A stretch of DNA of 64,000 nt from Chelonobacter sp050613185 (GTDB taxonomy: Bacteria; Pseudomonadota; Gammaproteobacteria; Enterobacterales; Pasteurellaceae): positions 1,550,001 through 1,614,000 of the forward strand of contig NZ_CP192511.1 of the NCBI RefSeq assembly GCF_050613185.1. The letters are read 5' to 3'. The translations under genes were made by a program, and so were the position numbers. Within the stretch, counting starts at the first letter, position 1. The number at the start of each line of letters is the position of its first letter. This document shows positions 1 to 7,855 of this stretch, piece after piece. The notes under the pieces are model-generated. The model ran no database searches. It worked only from the letters and a program-made list of their open reading frames with translations, and was not told the DNA's origin.

Positions 1-238
1 TCTGTTAGAACTGCCGCTGAAAGCCGATTTGGCACTGATTAAAGCGCATACGGCGGATACTTGCGGCAATTTGATCTATGACGGTTCCGCCCGAAACTTT
101 AATCCGTTAATGGCGCTGGCTTGCAAAACCGTGATTGTCGAGGCGGATTATTTGGTTGAGGCAGGGGAATTAGAACCGAATCAGGTGATCACGCCGGCAA
201 CGTTGGTGGACCATATTGTGTTAAAAACCGCACTTTGA
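1..238 (+). CDS. atoD: CoA transferase subunit A (acetate/acetoacetate type), C-terminal part
   Basis: Open from the left edge in frame 2, so the start lies outside the window; about 78 codons remain. The visible segment (IKAHTADTCGNLIYDGSARN, then MALACKTVIVEADYLVEAGE) is typical of the C-terminal half of the alpha subunit of acetyl-CoA:acetoacetate CoA transferase. With the next gene it would form the heteromeric enzyme that moves CoA between acetyl-CoA (or succinyl-CoA) and acetoacetate in the cytoplasm. The last sense codons (Thr-Ala-Leu) lie in a USS core at 227-235. The gap to atoA is 33 bp, which suggests one transcript. The family is clear; the exact acyl donor cannot be read from the sequence. 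Confidence 0.88.
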   Translation, partial: LLELPLKADLALIKAHTADTCGNLIYDGSARNFNPLMALACKTVIVEADYLVEAGELEPNQVITPATLVDHIVLKTAL

Positions 239-271
239 TCAGTTAAGTGAAGCAATCAGAAGGAAAAGGAT

Positions 272-937
272 ATGAATGCAAAAGAATTAATTGCTCGCCG
301 TATTGCAATGGAACTTAAAAACGGCGATGTCGTCAATCTGGGAATCGGTTTGCCGACGATGGTGGCAAATTACCTGCCTGATGACGTGAATATCATGTTG
401 CAGTCCGAAAACGGCTTTTTGGGATTGACCGCTTTGGATAGCGAAACGGCGAACCCGAATATTGTTAATGCAGGCGGACAACCTTGTTCGATTAAGGCTG
501 ACGGTGCGTTTTTTGACAGCGGCTTTTCCTTTGCCCTCATTCGCGGCGGACATGTCGATGCCTGTGTGCTGGGCGGTTTGGAAGTCGATCAGGAAGCTAA
601 TCTGGCGAATTGGATGGTGCCGGGCAAAATGGTGCCGGGTATGGGCGGTGCAATGGATTTGGTCACCGGTTCGCGCAAGGTCATTATTGGTATGGAACAT
701 TGCGCCAAATCGGGGTCGTCAAAAATTCTGAAAAAATGCACTTTGCCTTTAACTGCCAGAAAGAAAGTACATATGGTGGTGACCGAATTGGCGGTGTTTA
801 GTTTTGTCGACGGCAGATTAATTTTGCAAGAACATGCGCCAAACGTTGATTTGGAGACGATTAAAACCAAAACCGAAGCGGATTTTATCGTCGCGGACGA
901 TTTTAAAGAGATGGTGATCAGCCGTCAATCTATGTAA
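272..937 (+). CDS. atoA: CoA transferase subunit B (acetate/acetoacetate type)
   Basis: 221 residues, the usual beta-subunit length. It starts at ATG 272 after a purine-rich AAGGAAAAGG. The segment LQSENGFLGL near residue 47 contains the SENG motif, whose glutamate forms the covalent CoA thioester in this family; the glycine-rich NLGIGLPTMVANYLP is also typical. It pairs with the upstream alpha subunit to activate acetoacetate to acetoacetyl-CoA, the substrate of the thiolase encoded 29 bp downstream. No truncation is seen. Substrate range (acetoacetate versus other short-chain acids) is inferred from the neighbours. Confidence 0.93.
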   Translation: MNAKELIARRIAMELKNGDVVNLGIGLPTMVANYLPDDVNIMLQSENGFLGLTALDSETANPNIVNAGGQPCSIKADGAFFDSGFSFALIRGGHVDACVLGGLEVDQEANLANWMVPGKMVPGMGGAMDLVTGSRKVIIGMEHCAKSGSSKILKKCTLPLTARKKVHMVVTELAVFSFVDGRLILQEHAPNVDLETIKTKTEADFIVADDFKEMVISRQSM

Positions 938-966
938 CCGATAGCCGTATAAAAAAGGAAACAGAT

Positions 967-2148
967 ATGGAAAATATAGTTATTGTCAGCGCCGTCAGAA
1001 CCCCGATCGGCAGTTTTAACGGTGCGCTTGCGACGGTAAGTGCGGTTGATTTAGGCGCATTGGTGATCGAAGAGGTTTTAAAACGGGCAAAAGTTTCGGC
1101 GGATCAGGTTGACGAAGTGATTATGGGCAATGTGTTGCAAGCCGGCTTGGGACAAAATCCGGCACGGCAAGCGGCATTAAAAGCCGGCGTTGCGCAGCAA
1201 GTTGCTTCTTTAACCATTAATAAAGTGTGCGGTTCGGGACTGAAAAGCGTGGTATTGGGTGCGCAAGCCATCCGCAGCGGCGACGCGGATGTGGCGGTGG
1301 TCGGCGGTATGGAAAATATGAGCCAAGCCCCGTATCTGCTCAACAGTAAAGTGCGGTCCGGCGTGCGCATGGGCAATTTAACTCTGCAAGACACTATGAT
1401 TGAAGACGGGCTGACCTGTGCGATCAATCAATATCACATGGGGATTACCGCAGAAAACATCGCCGAACAATACGGTATCAGCCGACAAGAGCAAGACGAA
1501 TTTGCTTTGCGTTCCCAAACCTTGGCGGCGCAAGCGGTGCAATCGGGCGTATTCGATGCGGAAATTGTGCCGGTGACAGTGAAAACGCGTAAAGGTGAAG
1601 TGACGGTACAGCGTGACGAGCACCCGAAATTTGATTGCTGCTTAGAACAGCTTGCGACATTGCGACCGGCATTCAAAAAAGACGGCACAGTCACCGCAGG
1701 CAATGCTTCCGGTATCAATGACGGAGCAGCGGCATTGTTACTGATGAGTGAAAGCAAAGCGCAAGCCTTAGGGTTGCAGCCGTTGGCAAAAATTCGCAGC
1801 TATGCCAGTGCAGGCAATGATCCGGCGGTGATGGGATTAGGTCCGATTGAGGCGACCCAAAAAGCGTTACAAAAAGCCGATTTGACGTTGGATCAGATTG
1901 ATTTGATTGAAGCGAATGAAGCTTTTGCCGCCCAATTTTTAGGCGTGGGCAGAGAGCTGAATTTTGATTTAAGTAAAACCAATATTCATGGCGGCGCAAT
2001 CGCACTCGGACACCCGATTGGCGCAAGCGGCGCGCGGATTTTAGTTACCTTGTTGTACGGCATGATCGCACAACAGGCAACATTAGGTTTGGCAACATTG
2101 TGTATCGGAGGAGGTCAGGGCATTTCGATGATTCTTGAACGGGTGTAG
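967..2148 (+). CDS. atoB: Acetyl-CoA acetyltransferase (thiolase II)
   Basis: 393 residues, full thiolase length. All catalytic signatures are present: nucleophile Cys88 in NKVCGSGLKS, His349 in ALGHPIGASG and the acid/base Cys379 in LCIGGGQG; NEAFAAQ is also conserved. It cleaves acetoacetyl-CoA to two acetyl-CoA, or condenses them, in the cytoplasm. Position after the CoA transferase and before a 3-hydroxybutyrate-dehydrogenase-like gene supports the degradative direction. AAGGAAA precedes ATG 967. The spacing to the next gene (54 bp) still allows one operon. Confidence 0.96.
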   Translation: MENIVIVSAVRTPIGSFNGALATVSAVDLGALVIEEVLKRAKVSADQVDEVIMGNVLQAGLGQNPARQAALKAGVAQQVASLTINKVCGSGLKSVVLGAQAIRSGDADVAVVGGMENMSQAPYLLNSKVRSGVRMGNLTLQDTMIEDGLTCAINQYHMGITAENIAEQYGISRQEQDEFALRSQTLAAQAVQSGVFDAEIVPVTVKTRKGEVTVQRDEHPKFDCCLEQLATLRPAFKKDGTVTAGNASGINDGAAALLLMSESKAQALGLQPLAKIRSYASAGNDPAVMGLGPIEATQKALQKADLTLDQIDLIEANEAFAAQFLGVGRELNFDLSKTNIHGGAIALGHPIGASGARILVTLLYGMIAQQATLGLATLCIGGGQGISMILERV

Positions 2149-2202
2149 ATTTTCTCTTTTATTGGTAACAGTCTGATTAATAATAACAAGTTGAGGTTAA
2201 AG

Positions 2203-2979
2203 ATGATTGATGTAAATGGAAAAGTCGCTGTGATTACAGGTTCGGCCAGTGGTATCGGCTTGCATATGGCGAAGAAATTTTTAGCAAACGGCGCGAAAGT
2301 CGTGATCAGTGATGTCAATGAGGACGCATTGGCAGCGCGGCTGAAAGAATTTGATCACCCGAATGTATTGGCGGTTAAAACCGATGTAACCAAAGAAGCA
2401 GAGATCGAGAATTTGATTGCGACGGCACAACGCCACTTCGGAAGATTGGATATTTTCGTCAATAACGCCGGTATTCAACATGTTGCACCGATAGAGGATT
2501 TCCCGACTGAAAAATTCGATTTGATGCTCCAAATTATGTTGCGCGCCTCTTTTTTAAGCATAAAGCACTGTTTACCGCTCATGAAAGCGCAGAAATTCGG
2601 ACGGATTATCAATATCTCCTCGATCAACGGCTTGGTCGGTTTTGCCGGAAAAGTGGCGTATAACGCCGCCAAACACGGGATTATCGGGATCACACGGGTT
2701 GCCGCGTTAGAGTGCGCCAAAGACGGCGTTACCGTCAATGCGATTTGCCCGGGTTACATTGAAACGCCGCTGGTGTTGAATCAAATGAAAGATTTGGCGA
2801 AAACACGCAATGTCAGTCTTGAAAATGTATTGGAAGAGGTGCTTTATCCGTTGATTCCGCAAAAAACCTTAATTGATATTGATGATATTGCCAGTTTGGT
2901 GCTCTTTGCTTCCAGCCCTTGTGCGAAGCACATTACCGGCACTAACTTGGTGATCGATGCCGGTTATACCGCGCAATAA
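2203..2979 (+). CDS. Short-chain dehydrogenase, D-3-hydroxybutyrate dehydrogenase type
   Basis: 258 residues from ATG 2203, chosen over an upstream TTG at 2191 because GAGG at 2193-2196 is then well spaced. SDR features are complete: the NAD loop TGSASGIG (12-19), NNAG (87-90), Ser140, and Tyr153-x3-Lys157 in YNAAK. The stretch NNAGIQHVAPIEDFP and the C-terminal GYTAQ resemble bacterial D-3-hydroxybutyrate dehydrogenases, and the surrounding acetoacetate genes fit that role (3-hydroxybutyrate + NAD to acetoacetate). Of the residues known to hold the substrate carboxylate in the Pseudomonas fragi enzyme, Gln92, Lys150 and Gln194 are kept, but the equivalents of His144 and Trp257 are Asn142 and Tyr255. 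A related hydroxy acid is therefore possible. Confidence 0.82.
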   Translation: MIDVNGKVAVITGSASGIGLHMAKKFLANGAKVVISDVNEDALAARLKEFDHPNVLAVKTDVTKEAEIENLIATAQRHFGRLDIFVNNAGIQHVAPIEDFPTEKFDLMLQIMLRASFLSIKHCLPLMKAQKFGRIINISSINGLVGFAGKVAYNAAKHGIIGITRVAALECAKDGVTVNAICPGYIETPLVLNQMKDLAKTRNVSLENVLEEVLYPLIPQKTLIDIDDIASLVLFASSPCAKHITGTNLVIDAGYTAQ

Positions 2980-3040
2980 CAAGAATCTCAGGGCGGAGTC
3001 TAGTCTGTTTTTGCAAACTGCCCCTGAGTAGGACGGATCA

Positions 3041-3074
3041 AAAGCAGGTTTCAAGGACGGAACCCGCTTTTTTT
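3041..3074 (+). terminator. Terminator-like hairpin after the dehydrogenase gene
   Basis: AAAGCAGGTT (3041-3050) pairs with AACCCGCTTT (3061-3070) apart from one A/C mismatch, and a T-run follows. Upstream, CTCAGGGC (2987-2994) can pair with GCCCCTGAG (3020-3028). The pair of hairpins lies between the dehydrogenase and permease genes and may attenuate rather than end transcription, because the permease follows closely. Confidence 0.5.
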
Positions 3075-3153
3075 GACCCCACAAAATGTTGCAATATGCA
3101 GTCGGTTTGCTGCGTTTAGCGCCAAGAATCGATTCATTTATAGGAGAAGTAAT

Positions 3154-4503
3154 ATGCTGGGTATTTTGCTTGGTCTTACTATCATTATTGTTTTAGCTTT
3201 TCTCGGTTGGTCGATTATTTGGGTCGCGCCGATAGCCGCCGGCGTCGTTGCGTTGTTTGGCGGCTTGGATTTATTGACCGCCTATACCGGTGATTATATG
3301 AGCGGTTTCGTCGGTTTTGCCAAAACTTGGTTTCCGATTTTTATGTTGGGCGCTATTTTCGGCAAGCTGATGGAAGTCACTGCAATGGCGAACGCGATTG
3401 CCGAAACGATCAGCCGATGGCTTGGGGCAAAACGGGCGATTTTAGCCGTCGTTGTCGCCTGCTCGATTTTAACTTATGGCGGCGTAAGCCTGTTCGTGGT
3501 GGTTTTTGCCGTCTATCCGCTCGGTGTGTCGCTGTTCCGTCAGGCGAATATTTCCCGCCGTCTCTTGCCGGGCACGATTGCGCTGGGGGCGTTCACCTAT
3601 ACCATGACGGCTATTCCCGGCACGCCGCAAATTCAAAATTTAATCCCGACCAACTATTTTCATACCACCCCGGCGGCAGCGCCGTTGATGGGGATCGTTT
3701 CCGCCTTGATTATGGCGGTATTAGGGTATTATTGGTTAGTTTATCGTGAAACCGCACTTCGCGCCAAAGGGCAAGTATTTACCGAGCTTGAAGCGAAACA
3801 ACCCGTGCAAACCGGAGATGAAGAGCGTTTGGAAAACGCCGCGGGACAGACAGAAACAGAAAAGGCAATGGCGCCGATTGAAAATAAAAACCCGAATTTC
3901 TGGTTTTCTATGTTGCCGCTGGTTTCCGTTGTTGTGGCGCTGAATGTGACCAAACTGTCGATTATCATTGCTTTGCTGATCGGGATCATGCTGATTTTAG
4001 TGCTGAGTGTGCCGCGCTATAAAACGTTTATCAAAGCGATTAATGATGGGGCAAACGGCTCGGTATTGGCAATCGTGAATACTTCGGCTGCGGTTGGTTT
4101 CGGCACGGTGGTGAAAGCCGTTCCCGGATTTGCGTTGCTATCCGATTTTCTGTTAACGATCAAAGGTTCGCCGCTTATTTCAGAAGCCATATCCGTCACC
4201 GCACTTGCCGGCGCAACCGGTTCCGCTAGCGGAGGCATGGGCATTGCATTGGAAAGCTTGGGACAAAAATATTATGAATTGGCAATGGTACAAGGCTTGA
4301 ATATTGAACATTTTCACCGTGTTGCCGCCATTGCTTCCGGCGGATTGGATACCTTGCCGCATAACGGGGCAGTATTAACCCTATTAGTGATAACCGGAAT
4401 GAGTCACCGCCAGAGCTACTTTGATATTGCGATGGTGTCTTTAATCATTCCTACTGTTTCGTTAATCACCGTTATTGGCTTGGCGAGTATCGGCATGGTT
4501 TAA
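3154..4503 (+). CDS. GntP-family permease, probably for 3-hydroxybutyrate or a related acid
   Basis: 449 residues from ATG 3154, which has AGGAG just upstream; an in-frame upstream start at 3073 lies inside the terminator-like hairpin and was rejected. The protein is strongly hydrophobic, with about 12 candidate membrane segments and a hydrophilic charged loop near residues 195-255. The ends (GILLGLTIIIVLAFLGWSII; IPTVSLITVIGLASIGMV) and the internal ATGSASGGMGIALESLG and ASGGLDTLPHNGA blocks are of the GntP gluconate-permease family in the inner membrane. Known members carry gluconate, other sugar acids or hydroxybutyrate. Its place between the dehydrogenase and acetyl-CoA synthetase genes suggests uptake of 3-hydroxybutyrate; this is inference from context. 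Confidence 0.8.
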   Translation: MLGILLGLTIIIVLAFLGWSIIWVAPIAAGVVALFGGLDLLTAYTGDYMSGFVGFAKTWFPIFMLGAIFGKLMEVTAMANAIAETISRWLGAKRAILAVVVACSILTYGGVSLFVVVFAVYPLGVSLFRQANISRRLLPGTIALGAFTYTMTAIPGTPQIQNLIPTNYFHTTPAAAPLMGIVSALIMAVLGYYWLVYRETALRAKGQVFTELEAKQPVQTGDEERLENAAGQTETEKAMAPIENKNPNFWFSMLPLVSVVVALNVTKLSIIIALLIGIMLILVLSVPRYKTFIKAINDGANGSVLAIVNTSAAVGFGTVVKAVPGFALLSDFLLTIKGSPLISEAISVTALAGATGSASGGMGIALESLGQKYYELAMVQGLNIEHFHRVAAIASGGLDTLPHNGAVLTLLVITGMSHRQSYFDIAMVSLIIPTVSLITVIGLASIGMV

Positions 4504-4511
4504 TCGGAATT

Positions 4512-4547
4512 CGGCATGGCGATCAGTCAACCCCCATGCCGTTTTAT
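4512..4547 (+). terminator. Rho-independent terminator after the permease gene
   Basis: CGGCATGG (4512-4519) pairs perfectly with CCATGCCG (4534-4541), followed by TTTTATTT. It sits 9 bp after the permease stop codon and probably ends the ato-type transcript. Confidence 0.8.
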
Positions 4548-4611
4548 TTGTGATCAAGGTATCATTTTGCATACGATACCGCGATAAATTCCTCTATTTT
4601 GTGATCCAAGT
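4547..4611 (+). promoter_or_regulatory. Two TTTGTGATC repeats upstream of acs (possible CRP contacts)
   Basis: TTTGTGATCAAGGT (4547-4560) and TTTGTGATCCAAGT (4598-4611) agree at 12 of 14 positions and lie 51 bp apart in the spacer before acs. Each contains TGTGA, one half of the CRP consensus, but the second half-sites are poor. CRP control of acs is known in E. coli. Here a CRP role is only a possibility. Confidence 0.35.
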
Positions 4612-4743
4612 CTTGAAACAAATCGTTAACAACTCTTGCTCATTTTTTTAACTTAATATAGGGTAAACGGTAGCTGATTTTATATATATAGCGATCGTTT
4701 GCTTTCTTTCGCTTCCTGTAACTTCGTTAAGAGGAACGCCGAT

Positions 4744-6708
4744 ATGCAACACCTTGATTCCGTATTAAGAGAGAACCGCATTTTCAAACCGAGTGATGAT
4801 TTCCGTCAAGCCGCCAATATCGGGCAGTTGGAAGGGTATCAGGCGCTGTGGGAATTCGCCGACAAAGATTATCTACAATATTGGGCGGATTTAGCGCGCG
4901 AATTAATCAGTTGGAAAAAGCCGTTTATGACTATTTTCGACGACAGCAACGCGCCGTTTTACAAATGGTTCCCGGACGGTAAACTCAATGCCTCCTATAA
5001 CTGTCTTGATCGCCATTTGCCGGATAAAGGCAACAAAACCGCTCTGATCTTCGAGTCCGATTTCGGGCAGGTCAACACGTTTAGCTACAGCCAATTGCAT
5101 AATCGGGTGTGCCGTTTCGGCAATGCGTTGCGCGAACTGGGCATTGGCAAGGGCGATCGGGTGGTGATTTATATGCCGATGATTGTCGAAGCGGTGATTG
5201 CAATGCAAGCCTGCGCGCGTATCGGTGCGATTCATTCGGTGGTGTTCGGCGGGTTTTCCGCCGGCGCCTTACGCGATCGGATTGAAGACGCCGAAGCCAA
5301 ATTGGTGATCACGGCTAACGGCGGTTTGCGCGGCGGCAAGATTATTCCGTTGAAAGAAACGGTGGACGAAGCGCTGGAGATGGGCTGTCCGACCATACAA
5401 AACGTGGTGGTCTATTACCGTTTGAATATCGATACGCCGTGGCAAAACGGGCGCGATCTCTGGTGGCATGAATTATCAAAACACCAACCGGATTTTTGCG
5501 AACCGGAGTGGATGAACTCGGAAGATCCGCTGTTTATCTTGTATACCTCCGGTTCGACCGGCAAACCGAAAGGGATTGTGCATAGCACGGCAGGCTATTT
5601 GTTAGGTGCGCTCAATACTTTCCGCAATGTGTTTGATAACAAGCCGGAGGATATTTATTGGTGCACCGCCGATGTGGGTTGGATCACCGGACACTCTTAC
5701 GTCTGTTACGGACCGTTGGCGAACGGCGCAACTCAGGTGATTTATGAGGGCGTGCCGAGTTATCCTGATCCGGGGCGGATTTGGCGTACCATTCAACGGC
5801 ATAAAATTAGCGTGTTTTATACTTCGCCGACCTTGATCCGCTCTTTGACCCGCGTTGGCGAGCGGATTCCGAACAAATACGATCTCTCTTCGTTGCGACT
5901 GTTGGGCAGTGTCGGCGAACCGATCAACCCGTCGGCGTGGATGTGGCTGTACGATGTGATTGGTAAAGAACGCTGTCCGATTGTCGATACCTGGTGGCAA
6001 ACCGAAACCGGTTCGATCATGTTGTCGCCGCTGCCGGGGATCAATTCGATGAAACCGGGTTCCTGTACCTTGCCGTTGCCGGGGATCATGGCGGATGTGG
6101 TGGATGAACAGGGGCAGAAAATTCGCGATCAAAGCGGCGGAATGTTGGTGATTAAGCGTCCGTTTCCATCAATGTTGCGTACGATTTGGAATGATGACGC
6201 CCGTTATCAAGCCACCTATTTTCCGGAGGAACTCGGCGGCAAATATTATGTTGCCGGCGATTCCGCCCACCGCGATGAAGACGGTTATTTCTGGATTTTA
6301 GGACGTACCGACGATGTACTGAACGTTTCCGGACACCGTCTCGGCACCATGGAAATCGAATCGGCACTGGTCGCCAATCCGCAGGTAGCGGAAGCGGCGG
6401 TAGTCGGCAAACCGGATGAAATAAAAGGCGAGGCGGTGGTGGCGTTTGTGGTGTTGAACACGCCGCTGCCGGACGGCGAGGAAGCCAAAGCCCTGGCCGA
6501 TGAGTTGAAACAGTGGGTATCGAAAGAAATCGGTAAAATTGCGCGTCCGGAGGATATTCGTTTCGCCGAAAACTTGCCGAAAACCCGTTCTGGCAAAATC
6601 ATGCGCCGTTTGCTGCGCTCGATTGCCAAAAACGAAATGATCACCCAAGATATTTCTACGCTGGAAAACCCGCAAATTATCGGGCAATTGCAACGGCAGG
6701 TGTTGTAA
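4744..6708 (+). CDS. acs: Acetyl-CoA synthetase (AMP-forming)
   Basis: 654 residues, the usual Acs length, from ATG 4744 with GAGGA at 4731-4735. It converts acetate, ATP and CoA to acetyl-CoA via acetyl-AMP. The adenylate-forming core motif YTSGSTGKPKG is intact, as are DTWWQTETG (the tryptophan that limits the pocket to acetate), GRTDDVLNVSGHR (hinge) and TRSGKIMRR, whose lysine is the site acetylated in known Acs proteins. The N-terminal extension typical of Acs, as opposed to other acyl-CoA ligases, is present. It is probably a separate unit from the ketone-body genes because a terminator precedes it and a USS-pair hairpin follows it. It would recover acetate. Confidence 0.93.
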   Translation: MQHLDSVLRENRIFKPSDDFRQAANIGQLEGYQALWEFADKDYLQYWADLARELISWKKPFMTIFDDSNAPFYKWFPDGKLNASYNCLDRHLPDKGNKTALIFESDFGQVNTFSYSQLHNRVCRFGNALRELGIGKGDRVVIYMPMIVEAVIAMQACARIGAIHSVVFGGFSAGALRDRIEDAEAKLVITANGGLRGGKIIPLKETVDEALEMGCPTIQNVVVYYRLNIDTPWQNGRDLWWHELSKHQPDFCEPEWMNSEDPLFILYTSGSTGKPKGIVHSTAGYLLGALNTFRNVFDNKPEDIYWCTADVGWITGHSYVCYGPLANGATQVIYEGVPSYPDPGRIWRTIQRHKISVFYTSPTLIRSLTRVGERIPNKYDLSSLRLLGSVGEPINPSAWMWLYDVIGKERCPIVDTWWQTETGSIMLSPLPGINSMKPGSCTLPLPGIMADVVDEQGQKIRDQSGGMLVIKRPFPSMLRTIWNDDARYQATYFPEELGGKYYVAGDSAHRDEDGYFWILGRTDDVLNVSGHRLGTMEIESALVANPQVAEAAVVGKPDEIKGEAVVAFVVLNTPLPDGEEAKALADELKQWVSKEIGKIARPEDIRFAENLPKTRSGKIMRRLLRSIAKNEMITQDISTLENPQIIGQLQRQVL

Positions 6709-6726
6709 TTTAGCCGTATTTTACCA

Positions 6727-6752
6727 AAGTGCGGTTTATTTGAACCGCACTT
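6727..6752 (+). terminator. Inverted USS pair forming a terminator hairpin after acs
   Basis: AAGTGCGGTT (6727-6736) and AACCGCACTT (6743-6752) are a perfect inverted pair with a 6-nt loop; a T-rich run follows after a G. Paired USS copies serving as intrinsic terminators are a known feature of Pasteurellaceae genomes. Confidence 0.75.
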
Positions 6753-6842
6753 GTCTATTTTCTTGCTAAACAATGTATTTTCCGACTGCTTTTTTTTGCA
6801 TTTTACGACATAATCAAGCGATAACCAGCAACAAGGAAAATT

Positions 6843-7478
6843 ATGCAACAAGGTCAACTCTATATTGTTTCCGCGCCGAGTGGGGCGGGCAAATCCTCGC
6901 TGATTGCGGCATTACTAGAACAGATAGCATTAAAACAACGCGCAAACAAGGCGCAAGTTTCGATTTCACACACCACGCGCCAACCGCGTCCCGGCGAAGA
7001 GCACGGCGTGCATTATTATTTCAGTACGGTGGCGGAATTTGAAGACTTAATCGCACAAGGGCTGTTTTTGGAATATGCCAAGGTATTCGGTAATTATTAC
7101 GGCACCTCGATTCCGATGATTGAACAGAGTTTGGCGCAGGGAATCGATGTCTTTTTGGACATCGACTGGCAGGGCGCGCAGCAAGTGCGGTTGAAAATGC
7201 CGAATTGCAAAAGTATTTTTATTTTGCCGCCGTCGCTGCAAGAATTGGAACGGCGCTTAATCGGACGCGGGCAGGATTCGGCGAAGGTGATCGCCTCGCG
7301 TATGGCGAAAGCGATCAGTGAAATGGAACATTATGCTGAATATGACTATGTGATTATCAATGATAATTTCGAACAATCGCTGGCAGAACTGCAAGCGGTG
7401 TTGTTGGCAAATCGCGTTACGTTGGCGGCACAGCAGCAAAATCGGCAGCGATTACTTCAGCAATTACTGGCGAAATAA
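6843..7478 (+). CDS. gmk: Guanylate kinase
   Basis: 211 residues. The P-loop SGAGKSS lies near residues 13-19, followed by the GMP-binding SHTTRQPRPGEEHGVHYYF block and DIDWQGAQQV, all typical of guanylate kinase. It phosphorylates GMP to GDP with ATP in the cytoplasm. ATG 6843 has AAGGA about 6 nt upstream. It is followed by rpoZ and spoT, the classical gamma-proteobacterial order that places GMP kinase next to (p)ppGpp metabolism. Confidence 0.97.
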   Translation: MQQGQLYIVSAPSGAGKSSLIAALLEQIALKQRANKAQVSISHTTRQPRPGEEHGVHYYFSTVAEFEDLIAQGLFLEYAKVFGNYYGTSIPMIEQSLAQGIDVFLDIDWQGAQQVRLKMPNCKSIFILPPSLQELERRLIGRGQDSAKVIASRMAKAISEMEHYAEYDYVIINDNFEQSLAELQAVLLANRVTLAAQQQNRQRLLQQLLAK

Positions 7479-7547
7479 CGCTAATTTTAGTATCATATAC
7501 CGTTTTTATAACAACAGACCCTATACTGAATTGAGTGGAGAAAAACT

Positions 7548-7826
7548 ATGGCACGAGTAACTGTGCAAGATGCGGTAGAGAAAATCGGTAACCGTTTTGA
7601 TTTAATTTTAACCGCGTCCCGTCGTGCGCGCCAACTGCAATCCAATGCGCGCGAGCCGCTGGTTGAGCCGGAAAACGATAAACCGACCGTGATTGCGTTG
7701 CGTGAAATCGAAAAAGGCTTAATCAACAACGAGATTATGGATAAACAAGAGCGTTACGAACAATTAGAACAAGAAACCGCGGAAATTCATGCCGTTTCCC
7801 TGTTGTCTGCTGAAGAACAGGCATAA
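7548..7826 (+). CDS. rpoZ: RNA polymerase omega subunit
   Basis: 92 residues. The N-terminus MARVTVQDAVEKIGNRFDL and the RRARQLQ block are diagnostic of omega, which helps assemble and stabilise RNA polymerase around beta-prime and in E. coli forms part of a ppGpp site. ATG 7548 follows GTGGAG. A TATACT at 7522-7527 could be a -10 box in the 69-bp gap after gmk. It lies 29 bp before spoT. Confidence 0.97.
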   Translation: MARVTVQDAVEKIGNRFDLILTASRRARQLQSNAREPLVEPENDKPTVIALREIEKGLINNEIMDKQERYEQLEQETAEIHAVSLLSAEEQA

Positions 7827-7855
7827 GCCGATATTTCTAATAAGGCAGGTGTGAT

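Noticed and set aside
6285..6857. Long antisense ORF of 190 codons opposite acs
   Set aside because: It is the complement of strongly conserved acs codons with no start signal. The same holds for other antisense frames (for example 50948-51568 and 55261-55830).
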